Shown here: piece by piece, positions 35,493 to 43,710 of the stretch
Layout of the letters: every line of letters begins with the position of its first letter
Numbering within the stretch: the first letter of the stretch is position 1
Assembly (NCBI GenBank): GCA_002336105.1
Contig: DDEQ01000039.1
Span: forward strand, 170,698-234,697
DNA: 64,000 nucleotides
Reading direction: 5' to 3'
DNA from: Chthonomonas sp. UBA1950
GTDB lineage: Bacteria > Armatimonadota > Fimbriimonadia > Fimbriimonadales > Fimbriimonadaceae
The notes under the pieces: model-generated
Told to the model about the DNA's origin: nothing
Database searches by the model: none
What the model saw: the letters and a program-made list of their open reading frames with translations, nothing else
Made by a program: the position numbers and the translations under genes

Positions 35493-35951
35493 TTAAAGGC
35501 GAGTGGCTTTCTTAGCCCACTCGCCTTTTCTAAAGCGAACCAGGAATGTTTTGCAGTAGGCGAGTAACTCGTCTTCTTTTCGTTGTTTTGCGGCGTAGGC
35601 AAGCAGATAGTGTGCCTCTCCCTTGATATCAAACCTGGACTGACGGCCTACAAACGGCTTGAGCGCTGCAATAACTTGTTCGTACTGATGCAACTTGTGA
35701 GCTTGCCTCGCGTGTTCCATGCGTATTTGCGCTGTTGCCCTCGAATAGGTCTGGATTGTTGCCAGTAACAGGAGCATGTAAATCATATCCAGAATCGTGG
35801 CAATCGTATCACCCGTTTTTGACTGACTGATGAAAGCCGAAACAATGATCAAAGCGAAGATCACGACAACCGCACCGATTCCTTTAAGAACCGTGTTTCT
35901 TAGCTTAAGCTCAACTTCCCTACTGAGTTCGTATTTTCCGTTTATCTTCAC
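35493..35951 (-). CDS. Small membrane protein with helical cytoplasmic tail
   Basis: This 152-residue protein has two membrane helices (about 23-43 and 52-70), followed by a TPR-like helical tail (HQYEQVIAALKPFVG, KGEAHYLLAYAAKQRKEDEL). No family is recognised. Its start shares one base with the stop of the FecCD permease gene, so it is in that operon and may assist the transporter; this is inference. Confidence 0.55.
   Translation of the reverse strand: MKINGKYELSREVELKLRNTVLKGIGAVVVIFALIIVSAFISQSKTGDTIATILDMIYMLLLLATIQTYSRATAQIRMEHARQAHKLHQYEQVIAALKPFVGRQSRFDIKGEAHYLLAYAAKQRKEDELLAYCKTFLVRFRKGEWAKKATRL
35495..35528. terminator. Bidirectional terminator after the EF-G-like gene
   Basis: A 12-bp stem (35495-35506 with 35517-35528) with a 10-base loop is followed by TCT on the plus strand. 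It overlaps the last codons of the converging gene. Confidence 0.75.
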
Positions 35952-36967
35952 TAGCCAACCTTCTTAAGCAATACGAGGAGCGCAGGAGCGCCAAGTATGG
36001 CAGTCACGACTCCAACTGGAATCTCGATACCTGCGCTCGATTGAAGACTACTTAAGCCTCTTTGAGCGATTAGGTCAGAGATAAGCAACAAACAGGAACC
36101 CATCGCCAATGAGCCAGGTAATGACCATCGCCAATCTATTCCGAGGATTCGTCTGGCAATGTGCGGCGCGACAAGTCCAAGGAATCCTATGATGCCGACC
36201 GAACTCACTGCCGCAGCCGTCATGCCCGCCCCGGTCACCAAGATGATCTTGGTCAATCTCGGAACATTTACACCCAATCTTTGAGCAGTATCACCGCCGT
36301 AAGCGAAAGCATTCAAAACTTTCGCGTTCTTCAACAAAACAGCAGATCCACAAATGAGTGCAAATCCTACGACGGCGCATTTCGGCCAGTCTGCCACTGA
36401 AGTGTTACCCAATAACCATCGCAACACCTGACTCTCATCCTTTCCTGCTGCTAGCAAAATGAGGGATTGAATTGCAGAAAGCAACGAGCCTGCGACAACG
36501 CCAGCCAACAACAGAGTTCTGACATCGATAGCCCCTCGCTTATAGGACAGCGAGTAGACCAGAGCTAACGTGAGAATCCCCGTCACGAAGCCAAACACGG
36601 CCACGCCAAGACCCCCAAATAGGCTTCCTAGTCCAAGAACAATTGCAAGTGAGCCTCCGACAGCAGAACCTGAAGAAACACCCACAATGTACGGATCAGC
36701 GAGAGGATTTCGCAGTAAAGCCTGAAAAGACGATCCAACGACTCCTAGTAGTCCTCCAACACAGAGGCACATGACCGCTCGTGGCAGACGCAGATCCCAA
36801 ACGATGGAATTGTTCTCAGACAGATGCCCTGGACCTGCAAACAACTCCCTTAAAACGTCGATTGGGCTGATCGGTTTATAACTTCCGATACCGATATGCA
36901 AAAGAAGCATCACGAACGTCGCCGCGCCAATGAAGGCAAGGATGCGCGCGGGAGTTCGTGATGCCAC
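35951..36967 (-). CDS. FecCD-family ABC transporter permease
   Basis: This 338-residue permease for iron-siderophore, heme or cobalamin import (BtuC/FhuB type) has about ten membrane helices. Family segments are LRLPRAVMCLCVGGLLGVVG, LRNPLADPYIVGVSSG and GFLGLVAPHIARRILG. Neither the ATPase nor the binding protein is in the window, so the substrate cannot be assigned. The gene follows the small peptide gene at 36995 by 27 bases on the same strand. Confidence 0.9.
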   Translation of the reverse strand: MASRTPARILAFIGAATFVMLLLHIGIGSYKPISPIDVLRELFAGPGHLSENNSIVWDLRLPRAVMCLCVGGLLGVVGSSFQALLRNPLADPYIVGVSSGSAVGGSLAIVLGLGSLFGGLGVAVFGFVTGILTLALVYSLSYKRGAIDVRTLLLAGVVAGSLLSAIQSLILLAAGKDESQVLRWLLGNTSVADWPKCAVVGFALICGSAVLLKNAKVLNAFAYGGDTAQRLGVNVPRLTKIILVTGAGMTAAAVSSVGIIGFLGLVAPHIARRILGIDWRWSLPGSLAMGSCLLLISDLIAQRGLSSLQSSAGIEIPVGVVTAILGAPALLVLLKKVG

Positions 36968-36994
36968 TCTTGATTGTAGCTTTTGATAGCTCGC

Positions 36995-37120
36995 TTAGAT
37001 GCAGTCCGTGGTTGGGCAAGGAGTTTGATTACTTGCGGCAACTGCCTGGGAGCCTGCACTAACTAATGCTACAAGAGCCAAAACTGCGACGATGATGACG
37101 ACTCGGTTAACTTTCTTCAT
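36995..37120 (-). CDS. Short secreted peptide with a C-terminal cysteine pair
   Basis: This 41-residue reading frame has a convincing signal peptide (MKKVNR, a hydrophobic core, ending QAVAA) and a mature peptide of only about 12 residues, SNQTPCPTTDCI. GAGGT sits 8 bases before the ATG, and a promoter lies just upstream (TTGGTA, 17 bases, TATAAG, 37141-37169). The two cysteines could form a disulfide or bind metal. It lies directly upstream of the FecCD permease. No family is recognised. Confidence 0.6.
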   Translation of the reverse strand: MKKVNRVVIIVAVLALVALVSAGSQAVAASNQTPCPTTDCI

Positions 37121-37140
37121 GGATGGATACCTCGTGATCT

Positions 37141-37169
37141 CTTATACGCAAGGCGCATGCCAATACCAA
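37141..37169 (-). promoter_or_regulatory. Promoter of the short secreted peptide gene
   Basis: On the minus strand there is TTGGTA (37164-37169), a 17-base spacer and TATAAG (37141-37146). The predicted transcript start near 37134 leaves a leader of about 13 bases containing the GAGGT ribosome binding site. Confidence 0.5.
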
Positions 37170-37246
37170 AGAATCTGACAAGAACCTGGCAGGAGTCCCT
37201 GGAAATAACACGAAAAGGCCGCGCTACGGCTATAATTTTGAATAAG

Positions 37247-38431
37247 GTGAATACCCTTAGCCTGTCCGCAAAGGCGGACCTACTCAAACCCTCTCCAACC
37301 CTTGCCATTACCGCCAAAGCCAATGCTATGAAAGCAGAGGGCAAGGACATTGTAGCTTTTGCTGCTGGCGAACCAGACTTTGCTACGCCAGAACCCATCT
37401 GCAACGCTGCTATCGACGCTCTTCGTGCTGGATTTACAAAATACACACCAAGCAGCGGAATCAAAGATCTAAAAGATGCGATCGCCGCAAAACTAGAGCG
37501 CGAAAATGGAGTTAATGTTGCTCCTTCACAGATCGTAACGAGTTGTGGTGCAAAGCAGTCTGTTTATCAGTCTCTCCAGATACTGGTAAATCCTGGCGAT
37601 GAAGTCATCCTGATTGCCCCTTACTGGATGACCTATGCCGAACAAATTAGGCTTGCCGGCGGCAATCCCGTCGTTGTGCATGCATCAGCTGCTTCTGGAT
37701 TTGTTCCAACTATCGAGCAACTGCAAGCGGCTATCTCACCGAAAACTAAGGCAATTATCATCAATAGCCCAAGCAATCCGACCGGAGCTGTTTTGCCAAA
37801 ACCAACTCTTGAAGCGATTGCAAGCTTGGCAGTCAAGCATGGCTTTTGGGTCATCGCCGATGAAATTTACGAGAGACTCATCTACGATAAGCAAACTCAT
37901 GTTTCGTTTGCGACATTAAGCCCGGAAGTTGCTGAACAAACAATCACCATTGGCGGTTGCAGTAAGAGCTACAGCATGACCGGCTGGCGAATTGGTTTCG
38001 CAGCCGCACCAGCAAAGGTGGCTTCAGCCCTGAGCAACCTTCAGGACCAAGTTACGAGCAATCCGACTTCATTTGCCCAGAAAGGTGCAGTCGTAGCGTT
38101 CAACTTACCTTCCGAAACCGTCGAGGCTATGCGCGCAGAGTTCGAGGAACGAAGAAACCTGATCTATCAGATGCTCTCCGACATCCCTAATTTGGTTGTG
38201 CCAAAACCCTCGGGTGCTTTCTATATCTTCCCAGACGTTTCGACCTATATTGGAGGAAAGATCAAAACCGATGTAGACCTCGCCGCTTACCTCTTGGAAG
38301 AAGCGATGGCGGCTACTGTTCCAGGATCCGTTTTCGAAGGTCCAGGACATCTTAGACTCAGCTATGCCTGTAGCCGAGCAGACATTGAGAAAGGTGTTTC
38401 TCGAATTCGGGAGGCTCTTTCACGTCTCTGA
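37247..38431 (+). CDS. Aspartate aminotransferase (class I/II, type Ib)
   Basis: This PLP enzyme transfers amino groups between aspartate and 2-oxoglutarate, and some members also accept prephenate. It has 394 residues from GTG 37247 (NTLSLSAKADLLKPSPTLAI), with AAGEPDFATP, SPSNPTGA, IADEIYE and the PLP lysine in GCSKSYSMTGWRIG, ending RLSYACS. TATAAT lies 10 bases before the GTG. The frame is open back to 37157, but that part is unlike the family. The stop overlaps the proposed rnc start. Confidence 0.9.
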   Translation: MNTLSLSAKADLLKPSPTLAITAKANAMKAEGKDIVAFAAGEPDFATPEPICNAAIDALRAGFTKYTPSSGIKDLKDAIAAKLERENGVNVAPSQIVTSCGAKQSVYQSLQILVNPGDEVILIAPYWMTYAEQIRLAGGNPVVVHASAASGFVPTIEQLQAAISPKTKAIIINSPSNPTGAVLPKPTLEAIASLAVKHGFWVIADEIYERLIYDKQTHVSFATLSPEVAEQTITIGGCSKSYSMTGWRIGFAAAPAKVASALSNLQDQVTSNPTSFAQKGAVVAFNLPSETVEAMRAEFEERRNLIYQMLSDIPNLVVPKPSGAFYIFPDVSTYIGGKIKTDVDLAAYLLEEAMAATVPGSVFEGPGHLRLSYACSRADIEKGVSRIREALSRL

Positions 38432-39138
38432 GCATTATTCCCAAGGCAATTCCGCTTCGTAGCGAAGAGATTTTTCGACTCGCTATGAGGCACTCATCGG
38501 CGGCAGCTAATCCTGTCGTCGATAGTTATGAGCGCCTGGAGTTCTTCGGGGATTCCGTGCTTGGTTTGGTGGTAGCCCAGTATTTATACGAGCACCATCC
38601 AAACTGGGACCAAGGAATGCTTTCGAAGGCAAAATCAAGCGTCGTGCAAGAAAACCCTCTTGCACGCGTCGCCTTACGGCTTGGACTCGACCAACACCTT
38701 GAGCTTAGTCCTAGCGAAGAAGCTACTGGCGGTCGCCAACGTCCCTCAATTCTTGCCGACGTTGTCGAAGCCATCATCGGTGGGATTTACCTTGAAAGTG
38801 GCCTTGAGGTCGCACGATGGTTTGTGCTCGAACAACTTGACTCAGACTTGATGCGTATTAGTACCGGCGACGTTAATCCGGACGACTACAAGTCCAAACT
38901 GCAAGAAACGGCACAACAATTGTGGCGTCAGACGCCTCAATATCGCGTTATCCATGAGCACGGCATGGCTCATGACAAGCGATTCCATGTTGAGGTTTTG
39001 ATCGGTGATGAAAGCCTTGGAGAAGGTACTGGCCGATCAAAGAAAGAAGCGGAGCAATCTGCCGCCTCAGATGCCTTACAGATCATCGAGAGAAATCGAA
39101 GAGCCCGTGAAATGGCGGTAGACCCATTTGATAACTAG
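38428..39138 (+). CDS. rnc: Ribonuclease III, probable CTG start
   Basis: This double-strand-specific RNase processes rRNA and mRNA. The signature is ERLEFFGDSVLG, the second catalytic block is DVVEAIIGGIYLESG, and a dsRNA-binding domain spans roughly the last 80 residues. The first ATG in frame (38485) would cut into the first conserved helix (LAMRHSSAAAN corresponds to the family ALTHRS). The frame is open upstream, and CTG 38428 overlaps the aminotransferase stop as CTGA, mirroring the ATGA and TTGA couplings elsewhere here. That gives 236 residues, the usual length. ATT codons at 38434 and 38437 are alternatives. Confidence 0.85.
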   Translation: MSIIPKAIPLRSEEIFRLAMRHSSAAANPVVDSYERLEFFGDSVLGLVVAQYLYEHHPNWDQGMLSKAKSSVVQENPLARVALRLGLDQHLELSPSEEATGGRQRPSILADVVEAIIGGIYLESGLEVARWFVLEQLDSDLMRISTGDVNPDDYKSKLQETAQQLWRQTPQYRVIHEHGMAHDKRFHVEVLIGDESLGEGTGRSKKEAEQSAASDALQIIERNRRAREMAVDPFDN

Positions 39139-39147
39139 GACCTCTTT

Positions 39148-39175
39148 TTGATTTTTTGAAAACTTAGGCTATACT
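39148..39175 (+). promoter_or_regulatory. Promoter of the rsgA leader transcript
   Basis: TTGATT (39148-39153), a 16-base spacer and TATACT (39170-39175). Transcription should start near 39182, giving a leader of about 190 bases before rsgA. Confidence 0.5.
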
Positions 39176-39180
39176 TCCCT

Positions 39181-39372
39181 TTGACGAAACCCGTCAATCC
39201 TTTCGAGGAGGTGCACAACGAAATGAAACAACGAGAACTCTTTTTAACCGTGTGCGCCTCACTGTCGATGCAATTCTAAACATCGATCCCACGCTGAGTG
39301 TTGCACACGGCTGTTGATATTTCTTGAACCAAGGCGTCCTAACGCCTCTTGTCAGCCTAAGAACATCCAGCA
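39181..39372 (+). promoter_or_regulatory. Structured leader of rsgA
   Basis: Hairpins visible in order: TTGACG/CGTCAA (39181-39197) just before the ribosome binding site of the mini-ORF; a long interrupted stem from GTGTGC (39250-39255) to GCACAC (39303-39308), with inner pairs CTCA/TGAG and TCGATG/CATCGA, enclosing the end of the mini-ORF; and GGCTG/CAGCC (39309-39357) around AGGCGT/ACGCCT. Ribosomes on the mini-ORF would open the second hairpin. The layout suggests leader-peptide control of rsgA, but no U-tract terminator is seen. Confidence 0.45.
39223..39279 (+). CDS. Leader mini-ORF (18 residues) upstream of rsgA
   Basis: The mini-ORF reads MKQRELFLTVCASLSMQF, stop. GAGGAGGTG (39205-39213) is the strongest ribosome binding site in this part of the window, whereas rsgA itself has none. 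The last half of the ORF lies in the left arm of the hairpin 39250-39308. There is no run of one regulatory amino acid, so classic amino-acid attenuation is unlikely. Confidence 0.5.
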   Translation: MKQRELFLTVCASLSMQF

Positions 39373-40452
39373 ATGCCTAAAAAGCACAGAAAAAACCTGA
39401 ACGAGCGCCTTATGTCGCTCGAAAACGAAGAACTCAACAAGATCCTTAGTCACGCCAGCTCGATTCGAAAGGTGAGCAGGCGAGGAGTTGGTCCCCAGGC
39501 TCATCGATCTCTGGAAAACATAGCCCTTACCTTGCTCGAAGATCGGAAGCAGAAGCCTAAGAAACACATTGGTCCCCCTAATGGGACGGTGATTTGGAAA
39601 GGTAAAGATTCGTGTGTCGTTCGGTCAAAAAACGAGGATGTTGTCTGTAACTTCCCTAAAGGCAGATCAATCGGATCGATTGCCGTTGGAGACCGAATCC
39701 ATTACGAATTAAATGTCGACCGTATGGAGGTTACGGATGTCTTCGAACGCGAAACCGTTCTTTCACGGCCTGATCCCGACGGACGAAAAGAACTTGTCAT
39801 CGCAGCGAATATCGACTACGTGCTCATTGTCATGGCCCTCATTGCTCCCCCACTTCGACAAAGAATGATTGATCGATATATGGTCGCGGTACAGCGTGGT
39901 GGAGCTAAACCAATCCTCTGTTTGAACAAAACAGACTTGCTCGATGAATCCAATCGCGACGAGGAAATGGGCAAAATAGCTCCCTATTACCATCTCATGC
40001 CTGTGCTCATGTGCTCAACATCTAGCAACCAGGGAATCGACGAAATCCGTGAATTCATCGCAGGCAAAACGTGCGTTCTGGTCGGCAAATCAGGCGTCGG
40101 AAAGTCGTCATTAGTGAATGCAATTGGTTCTAGTCAGACCGCGGCTACCCAGGAAGTGAGCGAAATGACAAACAAAGGTAAACACACAACGACTGCTTCT
40201 AGGATGTACGAGCTTGACAACGGAGCCAAGATTATCGACACACCAGGTGTTCGCGCCTTCGGATTGCCCGACATGACTCCCGAATCACTCCAATGGTATT
40301 TCCCAGAGTTTGAGGAGTACCGAGATGAATGCAGATTTCGGGATTGCACACACCTCATCGAACCGGAGTGTGCTGTACGTGAAGCAGCTGACCTTGGCGA
40401 GATCAATCGACACAGATATGAAACATATAAACGGATCGCTCAATCCTCATAA
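39373..40452 (+). CDS. rsgA: Ribosome small-subunit GTPase RsgA
   Basis: This circularly permuted GTPase checks late 30S assembly. It is 359 residues: a basic N-terminal extension (1-65), an OB-fold (about 67-125), then G4 NKTD, G1 GKSGVGKSS, G3 DTPG, and a C-terminal zinc finger (CRFRDCTHLIEPECAV). No Shine-Dalgarno sequence precedes ATG 39373; the leader described at 39181 may control it. It lies downstream of rnc on the same strand, another ribosome-related gene. Confidence 0.95.
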   Translation: MPKKHRKNLNERLMSLENEELNKILSHASSIRKVSRRGVGPQAHRSLENIALTLLEDRKQKPKKHIGPPNGTVIWKGKDSCVVRSKNEDVVCNFPKGRSIGSIAVGDRIHYELNVDRMEVTDVFERETVLSRPDPDGRKELVIAANIDYVLIVMALIAPPLRQRMIDRYMVAVQRGGAKPILCLNKTDLLDESNRDEEMGKIAPYYHLMPVLMCSTSSNQGIDEIREFIAGKTCVLVGKSGVGKSSLVNAIGSSQTAATQEVSEMTNKGKHTTTASRMYELDNGAKIIDTPGVRAFGLPDMTPESLQWYFPEFEEYRDECRFRDCTHLIEPECAVREAADLGEINRHRYETYKRIAQSS

Positions 40453-40471
40453 GTTTTTCATCTTTCTTGGT

Positions 40472-40500
40472 TTGCATCTAGCAGGCAATTGTGCTAACGT
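40472..40500 (+). promoter_or_regulatory. Promoter producing a leaderless mRNA
   Basis: TTGCAT (40472-40477), a 17-base spacer and TAACGT (40495-40500), then 6 bases to ATG 40507. The predicted start of transcription coincides with the start codon. Confidence 0.6.
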
Positions 40501-40506
40501 CTGGGC

Positions 40507-41025
40507 ATGTCAATGAGGAACGTTACTGCTCTTATTCTTTCGTTGCTCGTCGCCAGTGCTATTGCGCAGGGTCCCGGCGGCCCTCGCGGACCTGGCGGCC
40601 CCGGTGGTCCTCGTGGTCAAGGAGGACCGAGTGGTAGAAGGTTTGATCCTAAAGAGATGGCAAAGCGACAGCTTGATCGTCTCACAAAGGACCTCAAATT
40701 AACTCCAAAACAGATCCCTCAGGTTAAGGCGATCATCGAGTCAGCCGCAACGGAGAGAGGCAAACTCTTTACTCCTGGTAGCGGACGACCGGATTTTGCC
40801 AAACTCCGTCCAAAAATGGAGAAGATTCAAGAGACTACTAGCGCCAAACTCAAAAAAGTCTTGACAGCCGCTCAATATAAAAAGTACCAGGAAGACGAAA
40901 AAGAGCGACGTATGAGACTCCAACAGCGCATGGGTGCTGGCCCTGGCGGTTTCGGCGCTCCTGGCGCTGGCCGTCCAGGTGGTGTTCCTCCTACGGGAGC
41001 GCCCGGTCCAAAGAAAAAAGGCTAA
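40507..41025 (+). CDS. Secreted Gly/Pro-rich protein with Spy/LTxxQ-like helices
   Basis: This 172-residue protein has a signal peptide cut after SAIAQ (about 21), a collagen-like Gly/Pro/Arg segment (22-45, GGPRGPGGPGGP), and a helical middle with two LTxxQ-type motifs (LTPKQIPQVKAII and LTAAQYKKYQE), as in Spy/CpxP periplasmic chaperones. A second Gly/Pro tail ends in KKKG. A role in envelope stress or binding of periplasmic proteins is plausible. A GTCA-separated second ATG (40513) is an alternative start. Confidence 0.65.
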   Translation: MSMRNVTALILSLLVASAIAQGPGGPRGPGGPGGPRGQGGPSGRRFDPKEMAKRQLDRLTKDLKLTPKQIPQVKAIIESAATERGKLFTPGSGRPDFAKLRPKMEKIQETTSAKLKKVLTAAQYKKYQEDEKERRMRLQQRMGAGPGGFGAPGAGRPGGVPPTGAPGPKKKG

Positions 41026-41043
41026 GGCACTCTTTAACAACAT

Positions 41044-41075
41044 AAAAAGCCATTGCACTTCAGCAATGGCTTTTT
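41044..41075 (+). terminator. Intrinsic terminator
   Basis: A perfect 13-bp stem AAAAAGCCATTGC/GCAATGGCTTTTT with a 6-base loop ends in TTTTT, directly after the Spy-like gene. Confidence 0.9.
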
Positions 41076-41124
41076 GATTTTAGTGGTGCTTAATGAAGCA
41101 TGCTTATTCCATAACAGGAATAGA

Positions 41125-42420
41125 ATGATTTCGATGATGAGCATTTTAGCGGTCGCACTATCCATGACTTACCACGGCTGGGCGAAAACGCCTCCCATGG
41201 GTTGGAATAGTTGGGACAGTTTCGGAACGACGATTACTGAAGACCAGGCAAAAGCTCAGGCAGATGTCATGGCAGCGGATCTTCTCAAGTTCGGCTGGAA
41301 GTATTTCACTGTGGATATCCAGTGGTACGAGCCTAACTCAAAAGGTCACGATTACAAACCAGGCGCCAAACTCGCGATGGACGAATTCAGTCGTTTGATT
41401 CCCGCATCGACGAAGTTCCCTTCTTCGGTCGACGGTAGTGGCTTCAAGCATTTAGCCGATTATGTTCACGCAAAAGGATTGAAGTTTGGAATTCACATCA
41501 TGCGTGGGATTCCCCGACAGGCGGTTGAGGCTAATACACCAATTCTAGGGACATCAAAGAGGGCTGCCGACATCGGACTCAGAACTAGCACCTGCGCCTG
41601 GAATCCAGACATGTATGGCGTGGACATGTCAAAAGAAGGAGCACAGGAGTATTACGATTCTTTGTTCAAGCTATATGCCCAGTGGGGAATCGACTTCGTC
41701 AAAGTCGATGACATTGCTCGCCCTTATGATGCCGTTCAGCAGGCAGAAATAGAAGCTATTCGCAAAGCGATTGACAAGACAAAAAGACCGATCATTCTGA
41801 GCCTTTCACCTGGCGATACACCTATCGAAAAAGGAGCGCATGTTTATGATCATGCAAATATGTGGCGGATTTCGGATGACTTCTGGGATCAGTGGCCACC
41901 ATTACACGGAATGTTCGGACGTCTGAATAAGTGGACTCCATTTCGCAAGCCAGGTGCATGGCCCGATGCCGATATGCTTCCTTTCGGCAAAGTATCGTTC
42001 GGCCGAGATACACGGTTTACTCAGGACGAGCAAATTTTGTGTATGACGCTTTGGTGCATAGCTCAATCACCTCTCATTCTCGGTTCTGACCTTACTAAAC
42101 TCGACGACTGGACACGCCAACTGCTGACCAACCAGCAAGTACTAGAAGTCAACCAGAAGGCGAAAAACCCAAGACAGATCTCTAATCAAGACGATTTGAT
42201 TGTATGGGCCTCGGACGGGCCAAAGAACGCTAAATACGTAGCCTTGTTTAACGCCTCTGATCGCCCGGAACAAATAGTCAAAATGGACCTGTCAACCCTC
42301 GGATTTAAGGGAACAGTGTCGGTTTTGGATCTATGGTCCGGAGTAAAAATCGGAAAGTTATCAGGGAAGCTTGAAATGACACTCAAACCGCATAGCGCAA
42401 GACTGTTCAAGCTGAATTAA
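41125..42420 (+). CDS. Glycoside hydrolase family 27, alpha-galactosidase-like
   Basis: This 431-residue enzyme has a short signal-like N-terminus, then WAKTPPMGWNSWDSFG, the GH27 opening motif. The nucleophile is the Asp of FVKVDD (about 195) and the acid/base Asp lies in RISDDFWDQW. A C-terminal beta-sandwich follows (about 345-431). It probably releases terminal alpha-galactose from sugars outside the cytoplasm. ATG 41125 has AGGA 6 bases upstream; the frame is open to 41053, but that part overlaps the terminator. Confidence 0.85.
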   Translation: MISMMSILAVALSMTYHGWAKTPPMGWNSWDSFGTTITEDQAKAQADVMAADLLKFGWKYFTVDIQWYEPNSKGHDYKPGAKLAMDEFSRLIPASTKFPSSVDGSGFKHLADYVHAKGLKFGIHIMRGIPRQAVEANTPILGTSKRAADIGLRTSTCAWNPDMYGVDMSKEGAQEYYDSLFKLYAQWGIDFVKVDDIARPYDAVQQAEIEAIRKAIDKTKRPIILSLSPGDTPIEKGAHVYDHANMWRISDDFWDQWPPLHGMFGRLNKWTPFRKPGAWPDADMLPFGKVSFGRDTRFTQDEQILCMTLWCIAQSPLILGSDLTKLDDWTRQLLTNQQVLEVNQKAKNPRQISNQDDLIVWASDGPKNAKYVALFNASDRPEQIVKMDLSTLGFKGTVSVLDLWSGVKIGKLSGKLEMTLKPHSARLFKLN

Positions 42421-42597
42421 CAACTCTGTGAGAATTTTCGATGATCGTTCCTGGTTGTCCAATTTAAACCGGAGATAACCCCAAAAAGGCCCGAGACTGG
42501 TCAGCTATGTAGGTGAACATATCGGGCAACATTACATTCGCTAGGCGTTACGCACTACAATAGGATTCTTCCAAACTGGATCCAACCGAGTTGAACT

Positions 42598-43644
42598 ATG
42601 CTAGCAAATAAATATTTCTTGCGGCTCTCCACTTTAATCGTCGGCTTAACCTGTCTGGGAATTTCTTTTGCAAAAGCAATTCAGGATAACAAGGCGAGCA
42701 AACCAAAGCAAAAGGTCAGCGTTGATCTTCCACCTTATACTGGCCCCAAAAAGCGGTTAGCTGTTCTCGACATTGAAATAAAAGTATCTCCCCCGGGCTC
42801 GGTCGGAACTTCGACTGATTCGGGTGTTGACGCTCCTATACTGACAGACTTCGGAACCGGTATGACCGAAATGTTGACGACTGCCTTAGTTGACAGTAAA
42901 CGGTTTGTCGTTCTTGAACGAAAAGCCCTAACTGACGTTACAACCGAGCAAAACACGAACAATGGTGCAGGATTCGACCCAACAACCAGCGCAAAAAGCG
43001 GTCGCCTCCTTGGTGCGCAAGTTGTGATCCACGGCGTCGTGACTGAATATAGCTTCCATAAATCGTCCACGAGCGGCGCCGGCCTCCTGGACAAAATTGG
43101 CGGCATTCAAGGAGCCAAGAACGAAGCGGTTGTCGTCATCGATTTTAGAATTCTCGATACACAAACCGGACAAGTCCTTGACTCAGTTAAAGCAGAAGGA
43201 CGTGCTAAGGCATCGGCACAGAAGGTAGCCATCAAAGTTGGTGATGTAGACCTCGGTCAGAACAGTAGCCAGTCTGAGCCGTTGGCAGAAGCTGCTAGAA
43301 AAGCCATTGAGTCGGCAGTGAAAGGTATCTGCGCGAGAATGGAGAAGCTTCCTTGGGAAGCAAGGATTTCCGAACTCGACAAGGACGGCGACACCGTTAC
43401 AAATCTATACATGAATGCTGGATCTGTTATGGGTGTCAAAGTTGGAGACGAACTCGAAATCCTTCACCCAGGACGAGATATTATCGACGATGAATCGAAG
43501 CAAGTCATCGGACGAACAAAAGATTCGTTGGTCGGTACAGCCGTCGTTGAATCAGTAACATCAAAACTGGCCATTTTGAAGCCCACTTCAGGATCAGGAT
43601 TCGACAAAAACGACGTGGTTCGATACAAAGCTTTTAAAAAGTAG
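42598..43644 (+). CDS. CsgG-family secreted protein
   Basis: This 348-residue protein has a signal peptide (to about residue 27) followed by a CsgG-like domain: KRLAVLDIEI, FGTGMTEMLTTALVDSKRFVVLERKALTDV, VIHGVVTEY and a strand-rich hairpin. CsgG forms the curli export pore in proteobacteria, but many homologs are of unknown role. The lipobox cysteine of CsgG is not evident. A C-terminal strand-rich domain (about 265-345, VGDELEILHPG) resembles FlgT-like modules. No other curli gene is nearby. Confidence 0.75.
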   Translation: MLANKYFLRLSTLIVGLTCLGISFAKAIQDNKASKPKQKVSVDLPPYTGPKKRLAVLDIEIKVSPPGSVGTSTDSGVDAPILTDFGTGMTEMLTTALVDSKRFVVLERKALTDVTTEQNTNNGAGFDPTTSAKSGRLLGAQVVIHGVVTEYSFHKSSTSGAGLLDKIGGIQGAKNEAVVVIDFRILDTQTGQVLDSVKAEGRAKASAQKVAIKVGDVDLGQNSSQSEPLAEAARKAIESAVKGICARMEKLPWEARISELDKDGDTVTNLYMNAGSVMGVKVGDELEILHPGRDIIDDESKQVIGRTKDSLVGTAVVESVTSKLAILKPTSGSGFDKNDVVRYKAFKK

Positions 43645-43667
43645 ACCGTTGATTGGTTGCCAAATAT

Positions 43668-43702
43668 GGAGCTTCGAGCAAGTATCGAAGCTCCTCTTTT
43701 TT
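43668..43702 (+). terminator. Intrinsic terminator after the CsgG-family gene
   Basis: A perfect 10-bp stem GGAGCTTCGA/TCGAAGCTCC (43668-43677 with 43685-43694) with a 7-base loop is followed by TCTTTTTT. Confidence 0.9.
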
Positions 43703-43710
43703 GCTTTGTT

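Noticed and set aside
42598..43644. Curli export system
   Set aside because: Only a CsgG-like domain is present; there are no csgA, csgB, csgE or csgF genes and no evident lipobox.
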